Shown here: positions 26,646 through 35,872 of the stretch, one piece after another
Layout of the letters: each line of letters begins with the position of its first letter
Numbering within the stretch: the first letter of the stretch is position 1
Source of the DNA: Agrococcus baldri
GTDB taxonomy: Bacteria > Actinomycetota > Actinomycetes > Actinomycetales > Microbacteriaceae
Direction of reading: 5' to 3'
Length of the DNA stretch: 64,000 bases
NCBI GenBank assembly: GCA_007988785.1
Contig: BJUU01000002.1
Span: 124,001 to 188,000, forward strand
The notes under the pieces: model-generated
What the model was told of the DNA's origin: nothing
Seen by the model: the letters and a program-made list of their open reading frames with translations, nothing else
The model's database searches: none
Translations under genes and position numbers: made by a program

Positions 26646-27797
26646 CTAACCCGCATTCTTCAGAAGACCGCGCGCGATCACCATGCTGAGGATGTCGTTC
26701 GTGCCCTCCCCGATGACCATGAGCGGCGCGTCCCGGTAGAGGCGCTCGACCTCGAACTCGGTCGAGTACCCGGATGCACCGTGGATGCGCATCGACTCCA
26801 GTGCTGCGGACACCGCCGTCTCGGAGGCGAGGTACTTCGCCATGCCGGACTCGACGTCGCTGCGCGCGCCGCGGTCGATGGCCGACGCCGCCCACCAGGT
26901 GAGCAGGCGCGCTGCCTGGATGTCGGTCGCCATCTTCGCGAGCTTGAGCTGGACGGCCTGGAACTCGGCGATCGGCTGCTCGAACGCCTCTCGCTGCTTC
27001 GCGTAGGTCAGCGCCTTGTCGAGTGCCGACTGGGCGATGCCGAGGCTTCGAGCGGCGACGTTCACCCGCCCGATCTCGAGCGAGGAGAGCACTTGCTTGA
27101 GGCCCTTGCCCTCCTCACCGCCGAGCAGGTTCGCCTCGGGCACCCAGACGTCGTTCAGCACGACCTCGCACGTCTCGATGCCCCGGTAGCCGAGCTTGCC
27201 GAGGTCTCGCGAGACCTCGAGGCCCTCGGCGTCGCCGTCGACCAGCAGGATGGACAGCTCGCGGGATCCGCGATTCTGCGTGCCCGTGCGCACGAGCACC
27301 GGCAACGGGTCCGCGTAGCGGGCGTTCGTGATCCACATCTTCGAGCCGTTGATGCGGTAGCCGTCGCCATCACGGACCGCGCGGGTCTTGATGCCCTGCA
27401 GATCGCTGCCGGCGCCGGCTTCCGTGAGCGCGAGCGCGGTGCGCCGCTTGCCTGTCGCCAGGTCGGGCAGCAGCCGCTGCTTCTGCTCCTCGGTGCCGTG
27501 CTTCGCGATCATGAAGCACGCCAGCGTGTGGCTGCCGAGCGCACCCGCGACGCTCATCCATCCGCGCGAGATCTCCTCGAACATGATGGCGAGCCCCACA
27601 GCGCCGGTGTCCATCCCCCCGTACTGATCCGGGACCGTGACGCCGAACAGGCCGAGGTCCTTCATCTTCTCGATGATCTCGGTCGGGTAGCGGTGCGCTT
27701 CCTCGTACTCGCGCGCGAACGGGGCGACTTCCTTCTCGACGAATCGGCGGAGGATGCTGCGCCACTCGGCCTGCTCCTCATCGAGCTCGAACTGCAT
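26646..27797 (-). CDS. Acyl-CoA dehydrogenase
   Basis: A 383-residue acyl-CoA dehydrogenase with the flavin segment ALALTEAGAGSDLQG, IHGASGYSTEFEVERLYRD and a catalytic Glu in MVIGEGTNDILSM. The ATG at 27797 is preceded by GAAGG and overlaps the end of the FAH-family gene by 20 bases. It is the last gene of the CaiB-CitE-FAH operon driven from 30.85 kb. The substrate is probably the acyl-CoA made by the CaiB transferase. Confidence 0.92.
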   Translation of the reverse strand: MQFELDEEQAEWRSILRRFVEKEVAPFAREYEEAHRYPTEIIEKMKDLGLFGVTVPDQYGGMDTGAVGLAIMFEEISRGWMSVAGALGSHTLACFMIAKHGTEEQKQRLLPDLATGKRRTALALTEAGAGSDLQGIKTRAVRDGDGYRINGSKMWITNARYADPLPVLVRTGTQNRGSRELSILLVDGDAEGLEVSRDLGKLGYRGIETCEVVLNDVWVPEANLLGGEEGKGLKQVLSSLEIGRVNVAARSLGIAQSALDKALTYAKQREAFEQPIAEFQAVQLKLAKMATDIQAARLLTWWAASAIDRGARSDVESGMAKYLASETAVSAALESMRIHGASGYSTEFEVERLYRDAPLMVIGEGTNDILSMVIARGLLKNAG

Positions 27798-28707
27798 GAG
27801 ACCTTCCCCCTCCGGCCGCGTCGGATCCGACGATGGTGTTGCGCAGCGTGCCGAGCGGCCCTCCGCGCAGCTCCACCACGTCACCGTCGCGAAGCCATGG
27901 ATTCTCGTCGCGCTTGCCGAGCTCTCGCAGCTCGATCAGGCACCCCGTGCCCACGGTTCCCGAGCCGAGGATGTCGCCCGGTACGAGCCGCGTGTTCTCC
28001 GAGGCGCGCGCGACGACCTGGTTCCAGCCGAAGTGCGCTGTCGCGATGTCGGCGCCGCCGACGTGCCTGTCGGCGACGTACGCGTCCACGCGGCACGACC
28101 ATCGGCCGTCGGTGACCGTGCCGAGCTCGTCCTTGGTGACGATCCACGGGCCGATGCTGGTGGCGAAGTCCTTGCCCTTCACCGGACCGAGCCCGACCTT
28201 CATCTCGCCCATCTGCAGGTCGCGCGCCGACCAGTCGTTCATGAGCACGAAGCCGGCGATCGCGTCCAAGGCCCTCGGGTCGTCCGCGTCGATGTCCTGC
28301 ACCTCAGTGCCGATGATGGCGGCGACCTCGAGCTCGAGGTCGAGCGCACGACTGCCCTTCGGTCGTCGCACGTCGGTGTCTGGCCCCTGGATGCCCGCGG
28401 GGTTCGAGAAGTAGAACGCAGGAGCCTGGTACCAGGCGTCGGGGACGTCGCGGCCGGTGCGCTGACGGGCGTTCGCCACGTGCTCCTCGAAGATCATGAA
28501 GTCGCGAACCGACGGCGGACGCTCGATCGGAGCGAGCAGGCGTGCGCCGGCCGCCTCGATCTCATCGCCGTCGACCGGACGCTGGGGGTCGTTCAGGAGC
28601 TCGATCAGGAAGGCTGGGTCGTCGGGACCGACGAGAGTGATGCGCTCGTCACCGATCACGCCCGTCGCGACGGACCCGTCCGACAGCTCGACTCGTCCGA
28701 TTCTCAT
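27778..28707 (-). CDS. Fumarylacetoacetate hydrolase family protein
   Basis: A 309-residue FAH-family protein. The C-terminal catalytic domain shows FYFSNPAGIQGPDTDV, the metal-binding acidic LDLELEVAAIIG, MNDWSARDLQMGE and KGKDFATSIGPWIVT. Members hydrolyse C-C bonds of acylpyruvates or act as hydratases/decarboxylases on 2-oxo acids. The ATG forms a 4-base ATGA overlap with the CitE-like gene upstream. Presence with CaiB and CitE-like genes suggests a short branched or 2-oxo intermediate. Confidence 0.9.
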   Translation of the reverse strand: MRIGRVELSDGSVATGVIGDERITLVGPDDPAFLIELLNDPQRPVDGDEIEAAGARLLAPIERPPSVRDFMIFEEHVANARQRTGRDVPDAWYQAPAFYFSNPAGIQGPDTDVRRPKGSRALDLELEVAAIIGTEVQDIDADDPRALDAIAGFVLMNDWSARDLQMGEMKVGLGPVKGKDFATSIGPWIVTKDELGTVTDGRWSCRVDAYVADRHVGGADIATAHFGWNQVVARASENTRLVPGDILGSGTVGTGCLIELRELGKRDENPWLRDGDVVELRGGPLGTLRNTIVGSDAAGGGRSHAVRAR

Positions 28708-29624
28708 GCGCTCGCCTCTCTCTTGGGCACCTCTGCTGAGGCACGTGCCAGGGTCTGCTGGGCCCTCGTGTAGTCGAGCAGCAGGATGGTCCGACCGTCC
28801 TCTGTCGCGACTGCGGGCCGCCCGTCCTGCTGTGCCGCCTCGTAGACCTCGACGACCCATCGCGCATCCGCGAGCTCGTCCTCGGCCGGGAGCAGATGCT
28901 CGTTGATCAGCGGGATGTGCGGGGGATAGAAGGAGACGAGCGTGGTGAACCCTCGGCTCCGGCCCTCCTTGATCGCGTCCAGCACATCAGCCTGGTTGCG
29001 CAGGTCGCGCGCATAGACGGTGTCGGTCGAGGCCACTCGGCCTGCCGCCGCCGCGAACGCGACCGAGTCACGGGCGCGGCTCAGCACCGGGTTGATCTCG
29101 CCGTCGATGTAGAAGGGCACGCCTGCATCCACGCTCATATCGCCGATGCCCGTGTAGAGCCCCGCCACCCGAGGCAGGAGCGCGATCTGTCCGACGTCGC
29201 GGAGCGCGCCGGCTGTCTCGATGATGGGCAGCAGCTGGGCGGTGGAGCCGTGCTCGTCGAGCAGCTCCAGCACCGACTCGACCTCGGCGAGCGACTGCGC
29301 CTTCGGGTAGAGCATGAACTCGACGCCTGCTTCGGCGAACGCCGCAATGTCCTCCCTGCCCCACGGGGTCGCAAGGTTGTTCGCCCTCGCGAACACCAGG
29401 CTGGTGCCGAAGAAGTCCGGCTGCGCGAGCGCCTCCACTGCCCGGGTGCGCCCGAGCTCCTTCTGCGCCGGCACGACGCTGTCCTCGAGATCGATGATGA
29501 ACGCATCGGCCGGGATCTGCGGGATCTTGGCCCACTTCCGCTCGTCCAGCAGCGGCGTCTCCATGACGCTGCGGAGGAGCCGGAGATCCGGTGCGGTCCT
29601 GGTCGAGGTCTCAGATGATGCCAT
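28704..29624 (-). CDS. HpcH/HpaI aldolase / CitE-like lyase
   Basis: A 306-residue TIM-barrel lyase of the CitE/HpcH type. FIIDLEDSVVPAQKELGR carries the metal-binding acid, VEFMLYPKAQS and LLPIIETAGAL line the barrel, and GLYTGIGDMSVDAG follows. Such enzymes cleave malyl-, citramalyl- or related beta-hydroxyacyl-CoA thioesters. It overlaps caiB upstream by 14 bases and the FAH gene downstream by 4. A second CitE-like gene lies at 37.1 kb. Confidence 0.88.
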   Translation of the reverse strand: MASSETSTRTAPDLRLLRSVMETPLLDERKWAKIPQIPADAFIIDLEDSVVPAQKELGRTRAVEALAQPDFFGTSLVFARANNLATPWGREDIAAFAEAGVEFMLYPKAQSLAEVESVLELLDEHGSTAQLLPIIETAGALRDVGQIALLPRVAGLYTGIGDMSVDAGVPFYIDGEINPVLSRARDSVAFAAAAGRVASTDTVYARDLRNQADVLDAIKEGRSRGFTTLVSFYPPHIPLINEHLLPAEDELADARWVVEVYEAAQQDGRPAVATEDGRTILLLDYTRAQQTLARASAEVPKREASA

Positions 29625-30813
29625 TGCTCTTCAGCTCCTCGATGCGGGTCTCGTTCATGCCGAGGACCTCGGAGAAGACCTCGTCGTTGTCCTGGCCCTG
29701 TGCCGGGCCGGTGCGCCAGACGCTTCCCGGGTTCTGGCGGAACTTCGGGATGACGCCCGCCATGCGGACGGGGCCGAGCTCCGGGTCCTCCACCGTGATG
29801 ATGGCCTCGCGCTCCCGGAAGAGCGGCGACGCTGCGATGTCGGCCATGTCGTGCACTCGCTCGGCGACGACCTCGAGCTCCCGCATGCGGATCAGAGCCT
29901 CTTCCGCCGTGTGCGCGGCCACCCACTGCCGCAGGCGTTCGTCGAGGTCCTCGCGCGCATCCGACCGCGCCGCCGCGCCCATGTACTCGTCGACCTCGAG
30001 GTCGAGCAGCTGCAGGACGTTGCGGACGGACTTCGGTGTGCCCGAGGTGATCGTGACCCAGTGCCCATCCGCCGTGCCGTAGGTGTTGATGACCAGCCCG
30101 GGGGCGACGGCGAGCTGGTTCCCCGCTCGCTGCGGCACCACGCCGAGCTGGTCGTGGACGATCACCTGCCAGTCGACGAGCCGGAACAGCGGCTCGAACA
30201 GGGCGATGTCGATCAGCTCACCATCGAAGTCGGGCTCGAAGCGACGGTAGGTGGCGGCGCTGACCGCGAACGCGCCCATGAGGCCGGTCACCGTGTCTGC
30301 GTGCGAGAAGCCCGTGTGCACGGGCGGCCCGCCGGGGAAGCCCGTGATGTTGACCACGCCGCTGCGCGCCTCACCCACCTTGCCGAACCCAGGAGCGTTC
30401 TCGTTGGTGGTGCCCAGGCCGTCTCCGGTGACGCTCAGGTAGATGAGCTTCGGCTTGCGCTCGTGCAGCGTCTTCCAGTCCAGGCCCCAGCGCTCCAGCG
30501 TGCGGATGCGCATGTTCGTGATCACGACATCGGCCCAATCGACCAGCTCGCGGGCGACGCGCTGCCCCTCCTCCTGTCGGAGGTCGAGGGTCACGGCGCG
30601 CTTGTTGCGAGCCATGACCTTCCACCACAGGTGGACGCCGTCCTTGTCGGGGCCGATGGTCCGGCTCGAGTCGCCGATGCCGGGACTCTCCACGTGGATG
30701 ACGTCGGCTCCCATGTCGGCCATCAGTGTGCCGGTCATCGGCGCCGATAGGACGTGCGCGAACTCCACGACCTTCAAGCCCTTGAGAACGCCTTTGTACT
30801 CTCTACCGTTCAC
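29611..30813 (-). CDS. CaiB/BaiF-type (class III) CoA-transferase
   Basis: A 400-residue family III CoA-transferase that moves CoA between carboxylic acids. Visible blocks are LKVVEFAHVLSAPMTGTLMA, ADVIHVESPG, NKRAVTLDLRQEEGQ with the usual catalytic Asp region following (WADVVITNMR) and GFGKVGEARSGVVNITGFPG. The GTG at 30813 is chosen because AAAGGAG lies 5 bases upstream; earlier in-frame codons fall within the operator and promoter. It heads the operon caiB-citE-FAH-acyl-CoA dehydrogenase under operator A. Confidence 0.9.
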   Translation of the reverse strand: MNGREYKGVLKGLKVVEFAHVLSAPMTGTLMADMGADVIHVESPGIGDSSRTIGPDKDGVHLWWKVMARNKRAVTLDLRQEEGQRVARELVDWADVVITNMRIRTLERWGLDWKTLHERKPKLIYLSVTGDGLGTTNENAPGFGKVGEARSGVVNITGFPGGPPVHTGFSHADTVTGLMGAFAVSAATYRRFEPDFDGELIDIALFEPLFRLVDWQVIVHDQLGVVPQRAGNQLAVAPGLVINTYGTADGHWVTITSGTPKSVRNVLQLLDLEVDEYMGAAARSDAREDLDERLRQWVAAHTAEEALIRMRELEVVAERVHDMADIAASPLFREREAIITVEDPELGPVRMAGVIPKFRQNPGSVWRTGPAQGQDNDEVFSEVLGMNETRIEELKSNGII

Positions 30814-30833
30814 GACCACTCCTTTGGATTCGC

Positions 30834-30875
30834 GGGACACCTGTCCCACCCTAACATTCGACGTGGCAATGTCAA
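30834..30875 (-). promoter_or_regulatory. caiB promoter with GGGACA operator A
   Basis: On the minus strand TTGACA (30870-30875) and TAGGGT (30848-30853) are 16 bases apart. Directly adjoining the -10 box is the 14-bp palindrome GGGACACCTGTCCC on the plus strand (30834-30847), covering the expected start point. It is one of nine such palindromes in the window. Confidence 0.7.
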
Positions 30876-30879
30876 TAAA

Positions 30880-31692
30880 ATGGGACATGTGTCCTGTCGA
30901 CTACCGTTGAGCGTCCGCTCCGCCGGCGCGCTCGTCCGCTACGACCTCGATCCCGAAGGCGACGGGCATCCGCTGCTGCTCGTGCACGGCGGCCGCGCGC
31001 ACCACGGCTGGTGGCAGCACCTCCTCCCCCTGCTCACCGAGCCCCGAGCGGTGATGGATCTCTCCGGGCACGGCGCGAGCGAGTGGCGGGACGCGTACAG
31101 CTACGACGACTGGGCGGGTGACGTGACGCGCGTCGCCGAAGCCTGTGCGCTGCGCACGGGCCGTCAGATCGTCGTCGTCGCGCACTCCCTCGGCGGCATC
31201 GCCGCGCTCCAGCCATCGGTGCGGATGAACGATGCTGTGCTCGCCGTGATCAGCGTCGAGGGCGTGCCGATGCCGAGCCTGTCCATCCGCCGCAGCTCTT
31301 CACCGAGCAGGGGCTTCACGTCGATCGAGTCGGCGCTCGAGCACTTCCGACGGGCACGCGACCGCGGCAGGTGGCGGCAGGACCTGGTCGACTCGGTCGC
31401 GCTGGCCAGCATTCGGCGTGACGGCGATCGGTACGACTGGGCTCACGACCCCAGGACGGTCGGCGTCCCCCACCCCCGCTCGATCGACAGCGCACCATCA
31501 CCGGCCGCCGTGCTCGTCGGAGCCCAGTCGGCGTATCGCGCGACGGTCGACGACGCGCTCTCTGCCGGCCCGGCCTGGCTCAGCCGGATCGAGGTGCCCG
31601 GCGTCGGCCACGACATGATGATGGAAGCGCCGGAGCGCTTCGTCACCACCGTGCGCGAGGTGGTCCGCTCGGTCACCGTCGATCGCGGCTGA
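30880..31692 (+). CDS. Alpha/beta hydrolase
   Basis: A 270-residue alpha/beta hydrolase with LLLVHGGRAHHGWW, MDLSGHGASEW, nucleophile VVAHSLGGIAAL and catalytic His in VPGVGHDMMM. It may open an ester or lactone in the pathway. It is divergent from caiB. No ribosome site is seen before the ATG at 30880, so it may be leaderless or start a little later (GTG 30889, TTG 30907). Operator B overlaps its first codons. It ends 3 bases from the convergent acyl-CoA synthetase gene. Confidence 0.82.
   Translation: MGHVSCRLPLSVRSAGALVRYDLDPEGDGHPLLLVHGGRAHHGWWQHLLPLLTEPRAVMDLSGHGASEWRDAYSYDDWAGDVTRVAEACALRTGRQIVVVAHSLGGIAALQPSVRMNDAVLAVISVEGVPMPSLSIRRSSSPSRGFTSIESALEHFRRARDRGRWRQDLVDSVALASIRRDGDRYDWAHDPRTVGVPHPRSIDSAPSPAAVLVGAQSAYRATVDDALSAGPAWLSRIEVPGVGHDMMMEAPERFVTTVREVVRSVTVDRG
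30882..30895. promoter_or_regulatory. GGGACA operator B
   Basis: GGGACATGTGTCCT matches the GGGACA-NN-TGTCCC palindrome with one mismatch. It overlaps the proposed start codon of the divergent hydrolase gene and lies 48 bases from operator A, on the far side of the caiB -35 box. Together the two sites bracket the divergent promoter region. Confidence 0.6.
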
Positions 31693-31695
31693 GCC

Positions 31696-33798
31696 TCAGG
31701 GCGTCTCCCCGTCGCTGCGAGTCAGCCACAGGTCGTCGACGACCCATGCCCCTTCGCTGGAGACGACCACAGGGTTGCACTCGACCTCATCGAGCTGCCC
31801 CGCCATCGCCGAAGCCATCTCCGAGAAGCGGACCAAGGTCGACACGAGTGCTTCGACGTCCCACTTGCCGCCCGCGAGCGCGCGGCCGAGGATCGGGTTC
31901 GACTCGAGGAGATGACGAGCGCGGACTTCGTCGAGCGGCGCCTGCGCGCTCGACAGATCGGCGATCGCCTCCACCAGCCCGCCGCCGAGCCCGGCGCTGA
32001 CGGTCACCCCGAAGTCGGGGTCCACCTTCGCGCCGATGAAGACCTCCATGCCGCCGCGAGGCAGCATCTTCTGGGTCTCGACGCGCAGCGTCCCGAGGTT
32101 CGGCATCGTGTCGCGCAGCGCTTCGAAGTTGTCGCTCAGTCGCTCGTATGCCCGGCGCGCCTCGTCCTCGGAGTGGACGTCGAGCGCGATCAGGCCGTAC
32201 TTCGCCTTGTGCGCGATCGCTTCGGAGGCGACCTTCATGGCGACGGGGTAGCCCATCTCCGACGACGAGCGGACAGCGGCATCCGGGTCGGTCACGAAGC
32301 TGTACGGGATGTAGTTCAGACCCCACTCCGTCAGCAGCTCTCTGCGCCCGGGCACGTCGTCCGGGATCCGCTTGTCGGCGGCCGGGACGACGCGCAGCTG
32401 GGTCGCGGGGCGGGCGGCCGCCGCCGAGAACGCGCGCAGCGATCGCATCAGGGGATCGATGCTCTCGTAGACGGGGATGCCTGCTCGCTCGAAGAAGCCG
32501 TAGCCGTCGCCCTCGCGACGTCCGGACGCGGCGTAGACCGACATCCGCACGCCGCGGCGCGACGCGAACTCACTGCACACCCTGCTCCACTCGGGCCAGG
32601 TCGTGTCCGGCATGAGGCCGAGCGAGAAGACGTACTCCTTGGCGCTCGTTCCGTCGGCGAGCGCATCCAGGACCTGGTCGAGCACACCGGGCCGGTCGAC
32701 TGCCAGGCCTGTGAGATCGAAGGGGTTCGTCGGGCTCGAGATGGGGACGATCTCACGCAAGCGGCCGATCGTCGCCTCGGTGAGCGGCTCGAAGGGCACA
32801 CTGCCACGATCTGCCGCGTCGGCCATGAGGCCGTTCAGACCACCGGACATGGACAGGCCGATGATGGAGCTGCTCGGCGCCGCGGCGCTCGTGGCGGCCA
32901 TCTTCGTCAGCGCGACCAGGTCCTCGAGCCCCTCGCAGATGATCACGCCGCGCGCCTCGGCCGCAGCCCGGAACGCCTCGTGCGAGCCCACGAGCGCTCC
33001 GGTGTGCCCGAAGGCGACCTCGGCTCCCGCCTTGGAGGCGCCCGCCTTGAGTGCGAGCACGGTCTTGCCGGCGCGCTGCAGCGCCTCGCAGGACGCGAGG
33101 AACCGATCGGCGTCGCGAACCTGCTCGAGGTAGAGCACCACGACTCGCGTGTCATCGTCGGCGGCGATGTACTCCATGTAGTCCGCGGCCTGCACGATCG
33201 CCTCGTTGCCGGCGCTGATGACGTAGCCGAAGCCGACGTCGGCCGCCTGCAGCCGGGCCATGATCGCGCCCGTCACGGTGCCGCTGTGCGAGACGACGCT
33301 GACGCTTCCGGCTCGGACGAGACGCTCCTGCTCGAGCAGGGGGTGGAACCCGAGCATCATGCCGTTGCGGAAGTTGAGCAGCCCGTTGGTGTTCGGGCCG
33401 CAGAGCACGATCTGCGCGGCACGAGCGCTCTCCGACAGCTCGCGCTGACGCTCAGCGCCGTCGCCGCCGATCTCGGCGAAGCCCGAGCTGCAGACGACCG
33501 CCGCGGGGATCTCGCGCTCGACCATCTCGTGCAGCGTCGGAAGCGCGTAGTCCGCATTGCGGAGCATCATCACGCAGTCCACCGCCTCTGGGAGGTCGGA
33601 CAGGCTCTGGTAGGAGGTCAGTCCCGCGATCGAGTCGAACTTCGGGTTCACGGGATAGATCGAGCCACGGAATCCGTAGCGTTGCAGGTTGAGGATGGGC
33701 TTGCTCGCGAGCTTCCCGTGGTCTCGCGCCGGGACGGCGCCCACGATGGCTACCGACTTCGCATCCAGCAGTGGACGCAGCGTCGCCGATGTATTCAT
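31696..33798 (-). CDS. NDP-forming acyl-CoA synthetase (acetate-CoA ligase type)
   Basis: A 700-residue fused protein: an N-terminal CoA-binding Rossmann domain (SVAIVGAVPARDHGKLASKP), a succinyl-CoA-ligase-like flavodoxin domain (SVVSHSGTVTGAI, AFGHTGALVGS) and a C-terminal ATP-grasp domain (from about 480; GYPVAMKVASEAIAHKAKYG, VEVECNPVVV-like DEVECNPVVV). Such enzymes make acyl-CoA from acid, CoA and ATP, forming ADP. AAGAGATG precedes the ATG. It is the third gene after the nitronate monooxygenase and enoyl-CoA hydratase genes, and likely activates a pathway acid. Confidence 0.9.
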   Translation of the reverse strand: MNTSATLRPLLDAKSVAIVGAVPARDHGKLASKPILNLQRYGFRGSIYPVNPKFDSIAGLTSYQSLSDLPEAVDCVMMLRNADYALPTLHEMVEREIPAAVVCSSGFAEIGGDGAERQRELSESARAAQIVLCGPNTNGLLNFRNGMMLGFHPLLEQERLVRAGSVSVVSHSGTVTGAIMARLQAADVGFGYVISAGNEAIVQAADYMEYIAADDDTRVVVLYLEQVRDADRFLASCEALQRAGKTVLALKAGASKAGAEVAFGHTGALVGSHEAFRAAAEARGVIICEGLEDLVALTKMAATSAAAPSSSIIGLSMSGGLNGLMADAADRGSVPFEPLTEATIGRLREIVPISSPTNPFDLTGLAVDRPGVLDQVLDALADGTSAKEYVFSLGLMPDTTWPEWSRVCSEFASRRGVRMSVYAASGRREGDGYGFFERAGIPVYESIDPLMRSLRAFSAAAARPATQLRVVPAADKRIPDDVPGRRELLTEWGLNYIPYSFVTDPDAAVRSSSEMGYPVAMKVASEAIAHKAKYGLIALDVHSEDEARRAYERLSDNFEALRDTMPNLGTLRVETQKMLPRGGMEVFIGAKVDPDFGVTVSAGLGGGLVEAIADLSSAQAPLDEVRARHLLESNPILGRALAGGKWDVEALVSTLVRFSEMASAMAGQLDEVECNPVVVSSEGAWVVDDLWLTRSDGETP

Positions 33799-33863
33799 GT
33801 GTCTCACATCTCTTGGGGTAGAACGAGGTGGGAGGCAGGTCGCCCCGCCTCCCACCCGGTCGA

Positions 33864-34631
33864 TCAGGCGCGTGCCCAGTTCGCGGGACGCCCTTCCGCG
33901 TACGATGTGGGACCCTCGAGGGCGTCCTCCGTGTGGTAGACGATCTCCTCGAAGAGGGCGTCCGAGACGTTCCATGCCGGGTACGTGACCTGGCCCGTGG
34001 ACGTGTCGAGCATCCGCTTGGTCGCGCGGATGGTCAGAGGCGCCCCCTTGCGGATCTCCTGCGCCCACTCGAGCGCGACCTCGAGCGCCTTCCCCTGCGG
34101 GACGATCGCATTGGCGAAGCCGATCTCGTAGGCACGCTGGGCGTCGATGCGCTTGCCCATCAGGGCCAGCTCGGCCCAGACGTTCTTCGGGATCTTCCAC
34201 ATCAGCGGCACCGACCACGGCGCGCCGCGTCCCCACCGAGCCTCGGGCATGCCGAACTCGGCGTTCTCGGAGGCGATCACGATGTCGCACTGCTGCGCGA
34301 GCAGCAGCCCGCCGCCGAGCGCATAGCCGTTGACGGCTGCGACCACGGGCTTGTCGGAGCGGATGTTGCGTCCGAGCTGCGGCATGTAGTGGCGCGACGG
34401 GATGGCCATGCCCTGCTCCGACATCTCTCGCAGGTCCGCGCCGGAGCAGAACGACTTGTCGCCCTCGCCGGTGACCACGATCACCTCGACGTCGTCGTTC
34501 TCGTTCGCCGCGTTGAACGTGTCCCACAGCCCCTGGCGGAGCGCCTCGCTCAGCGCGTTCAGCCGCTCCGGGTAGCGCAGGGTGATGATCCCGATGTGAT
34601 CCTCGACGTCGAGGGTGACATGTGCTGGCAT
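33864..34631 (-). CDS. Enoyl-CoA hydratase/isomerase (crotonase family)
   Basis: A 255-residue crotonase-fold protein with DKSFCSGADLREMSEQG and NGYALGGGLLLAQQCDIVIA forming the oxyanion hole and MPEARWGRGAPWSVPL in the catalytic segment. The second catalytic Glu position is unclear, so isomerase or dehalogenase-like activity cannot be excluded. GGAGAG precedes the ATG. Second gene of the operon headed by nitronate monooxygenase. Confidence 0.88.
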   Translation of the reverse strand: MPAHVTLDVEDHIGIITLRYPERLNALSEALRQGLWDTFNAANENDDVEVIVVTGEGDKSFCSGADLREMSEQGMAIPSRHYMPQLGRNIRSDKPVVAAVNGYALGGGLLLAQQCDIVIASENAEFGMPEARWGRGAPWSVPLMWKIPKNVWAELALMGKRIDAQRAYEIGFANAIVPQGKALEVALEWAQEIRKGAPLTIRATKRMLDTSTGQVTYPAWNVSDALFEEIVYHTEDALEGPTSYAEGRPANWARA

Positions 34632-34664
34632 TTGTTCTCTCCGATTTCGTGTGTGAGTGGGAAG

Positions 34665-35777
34665 TCAGATGAGGCCGCTGTAGGCGTTCTGGACGCGCTC
34701 AGCCGCTTCGACGGAGTCGGCCATGATCTCCTGCAGGACGTCTCGCACCGGCCTGATGGCAGTGAGGTCACCGACGATCTGGCCAACGGGCGTGCCGCTG
34801 TTGACGCCGCCCTGAGCGCGGAGCATCGCGGACTGCGCATCCTTCACGAGCACGCCCTGGAGCGGCGGGAGCAGCGGCTCCGGTGCGCCCTCCTCCTCCC
34901 ACGCCTCGACCCAGGGGGTGCGCAGCTGGCGAGCCATCCGGCCGCTCAGCGACCGGCTGCGGCGCGTGTCGGAGACCGACGCCTTGACCAGCAGCTCCTT
35001 GAGCGGCTCGGGCAGATCGCTCTCCTGCGTCACGAGCCAGGCGGAACCCATCCAGACGCCCTGTGCGCCGAGGGCGAAGGCCGCCGCGACCTGCGCGCCC
35101 GTGCCGACTCCGCCAGCCGTGAGGACGGGGATGTCGCCGGCGGCCCTGACGACCTGCGGCGTGAGCACGAGCGAGCCGATCTCGCCGGTGTGGCCACCGG
35201 CCTCGGTGCCGGTGGCGACGATGAGGTCGACGCCGGCGTCGAGGTGACGCTGCACGTGCTTGGGGTCGCCGACCTGCCCGGAGACCTTCATGCCGAGGGC
35301 GTGCAACTCCTCCACGGCATCCGTGGGCGGGGCACCGATCGCGGACGAGACCAGGGCGACCGGGTGCTTCTTGACGACCTCGAGCATCGCGAGCGCGTGG
35401 TCGCGGGTGAGGGGGTAGGCGTTCACCGCGCCGTCGCCGGGGCCATCGACGGACTGCAGCGGGATGCCGAAGCGCTCCTTGAGGCTGCCGATGTAGTCCC
35501 AGTAGTCCTCCGGCACCTGCGAGCGCAGGGACTCCGGGTCCATCGGCTGAGCGTCGGGCTTCGCGGCGGGGAAGATGATCGTCACCCCGTACGGCTTGCC
35601 ATCGAGGGCCTCGTCGATCTTGGAGAGCTCGATGTCGAACTGCTCCGGCGAGTATCGCGCGGTTCCCAGCACGCCCAGGCCACCTGCCTTCGACAGGGCG
35701 ATGACGACGTCTCGACAATGCGAGAACCCGCACACGGGAAATTCCAGTCCGAGCATCTCGGTCAGTTCACTGTTCAT
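34665..35777 (-). CDS. Nitronate monooxygenase family flavoprotein
   Basis: A 370-residue TIM-barrel FMN protein of the nitronate monooxygenase/2-nitropropane dioxygenase family, with ATGTEAGGHTGEIGSLVLTP, VLTAGGVGTGAQVAAAFALG and GVWMGSAWL. The family also includes enoyl reductase-like and other FMN oxidoreductases. In CoA-linked clusters its members often have uncertain roles. It is the first gene of the operon under operators C and D. Confidence 0.87.
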   Translation of the reverse strand: MNSELTEMLGLEFPVCGFSHCRDVVIALSKAGGLGVLGTARYSPEQFDIELSKIDEALDGKPYGVTIIFPAAKPDAQPMDPESLRSQVPEDYWDYIGSLKERFGIPLQSVDGPGDGAVNAYPLTRDHALAMLEVVKKHPVALVSSAIGAPPTDAVEELHALGMKVSGQVGDPKHVQRHLDAGVDLIVATGTEAGGHTGEIGSLVLTPQVVRAAGDIPVLTAGGVGTGAQVAAAFALGAQGVWMGSAWLVTQESDLPEPLKELLVKASVSDTRRSRSLSGRMARQLRTPWVEAWEEEGAPEPLLPPLQGVLVKDAQSAMLRAQGGVNSGTPVGQIVGDLTAIRPVRDVLQEIMADSVEAAERVQNAYSGLI

Positions 35778-35829
35778 GGGGGACTCCTCGTTGACCCTTC
35801 CCGCTATGCGTCATTGCAAGCATCCACTC

Positions 35830-35872
35830 GGGACGCGTGTCCCATGTTGCAGCGGATCACTTCACATGTCAA
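35830..35872 (-). promoter_or_regulatory. Nitronate monooxygenase promoter with GGGACA operator C
   Basis: On the minus strand TTGACA (35867-35872), a 17-base spacer and CAACAT (35844-35849) are followed without gap by the palindrome read as GGGACGCGTGTCCC on the plus strand (35830-35843). The operator would cover the transcription start. Confidence 0.7.

Noticed and set aside
25329-28115. A 928-codon plus-strand frame
   Set aside because: Antisense to etfA, etfB, acyl-CoA dehydrogenase and FAH genes; composition is typical of GC-rich antisense frames with no domain.
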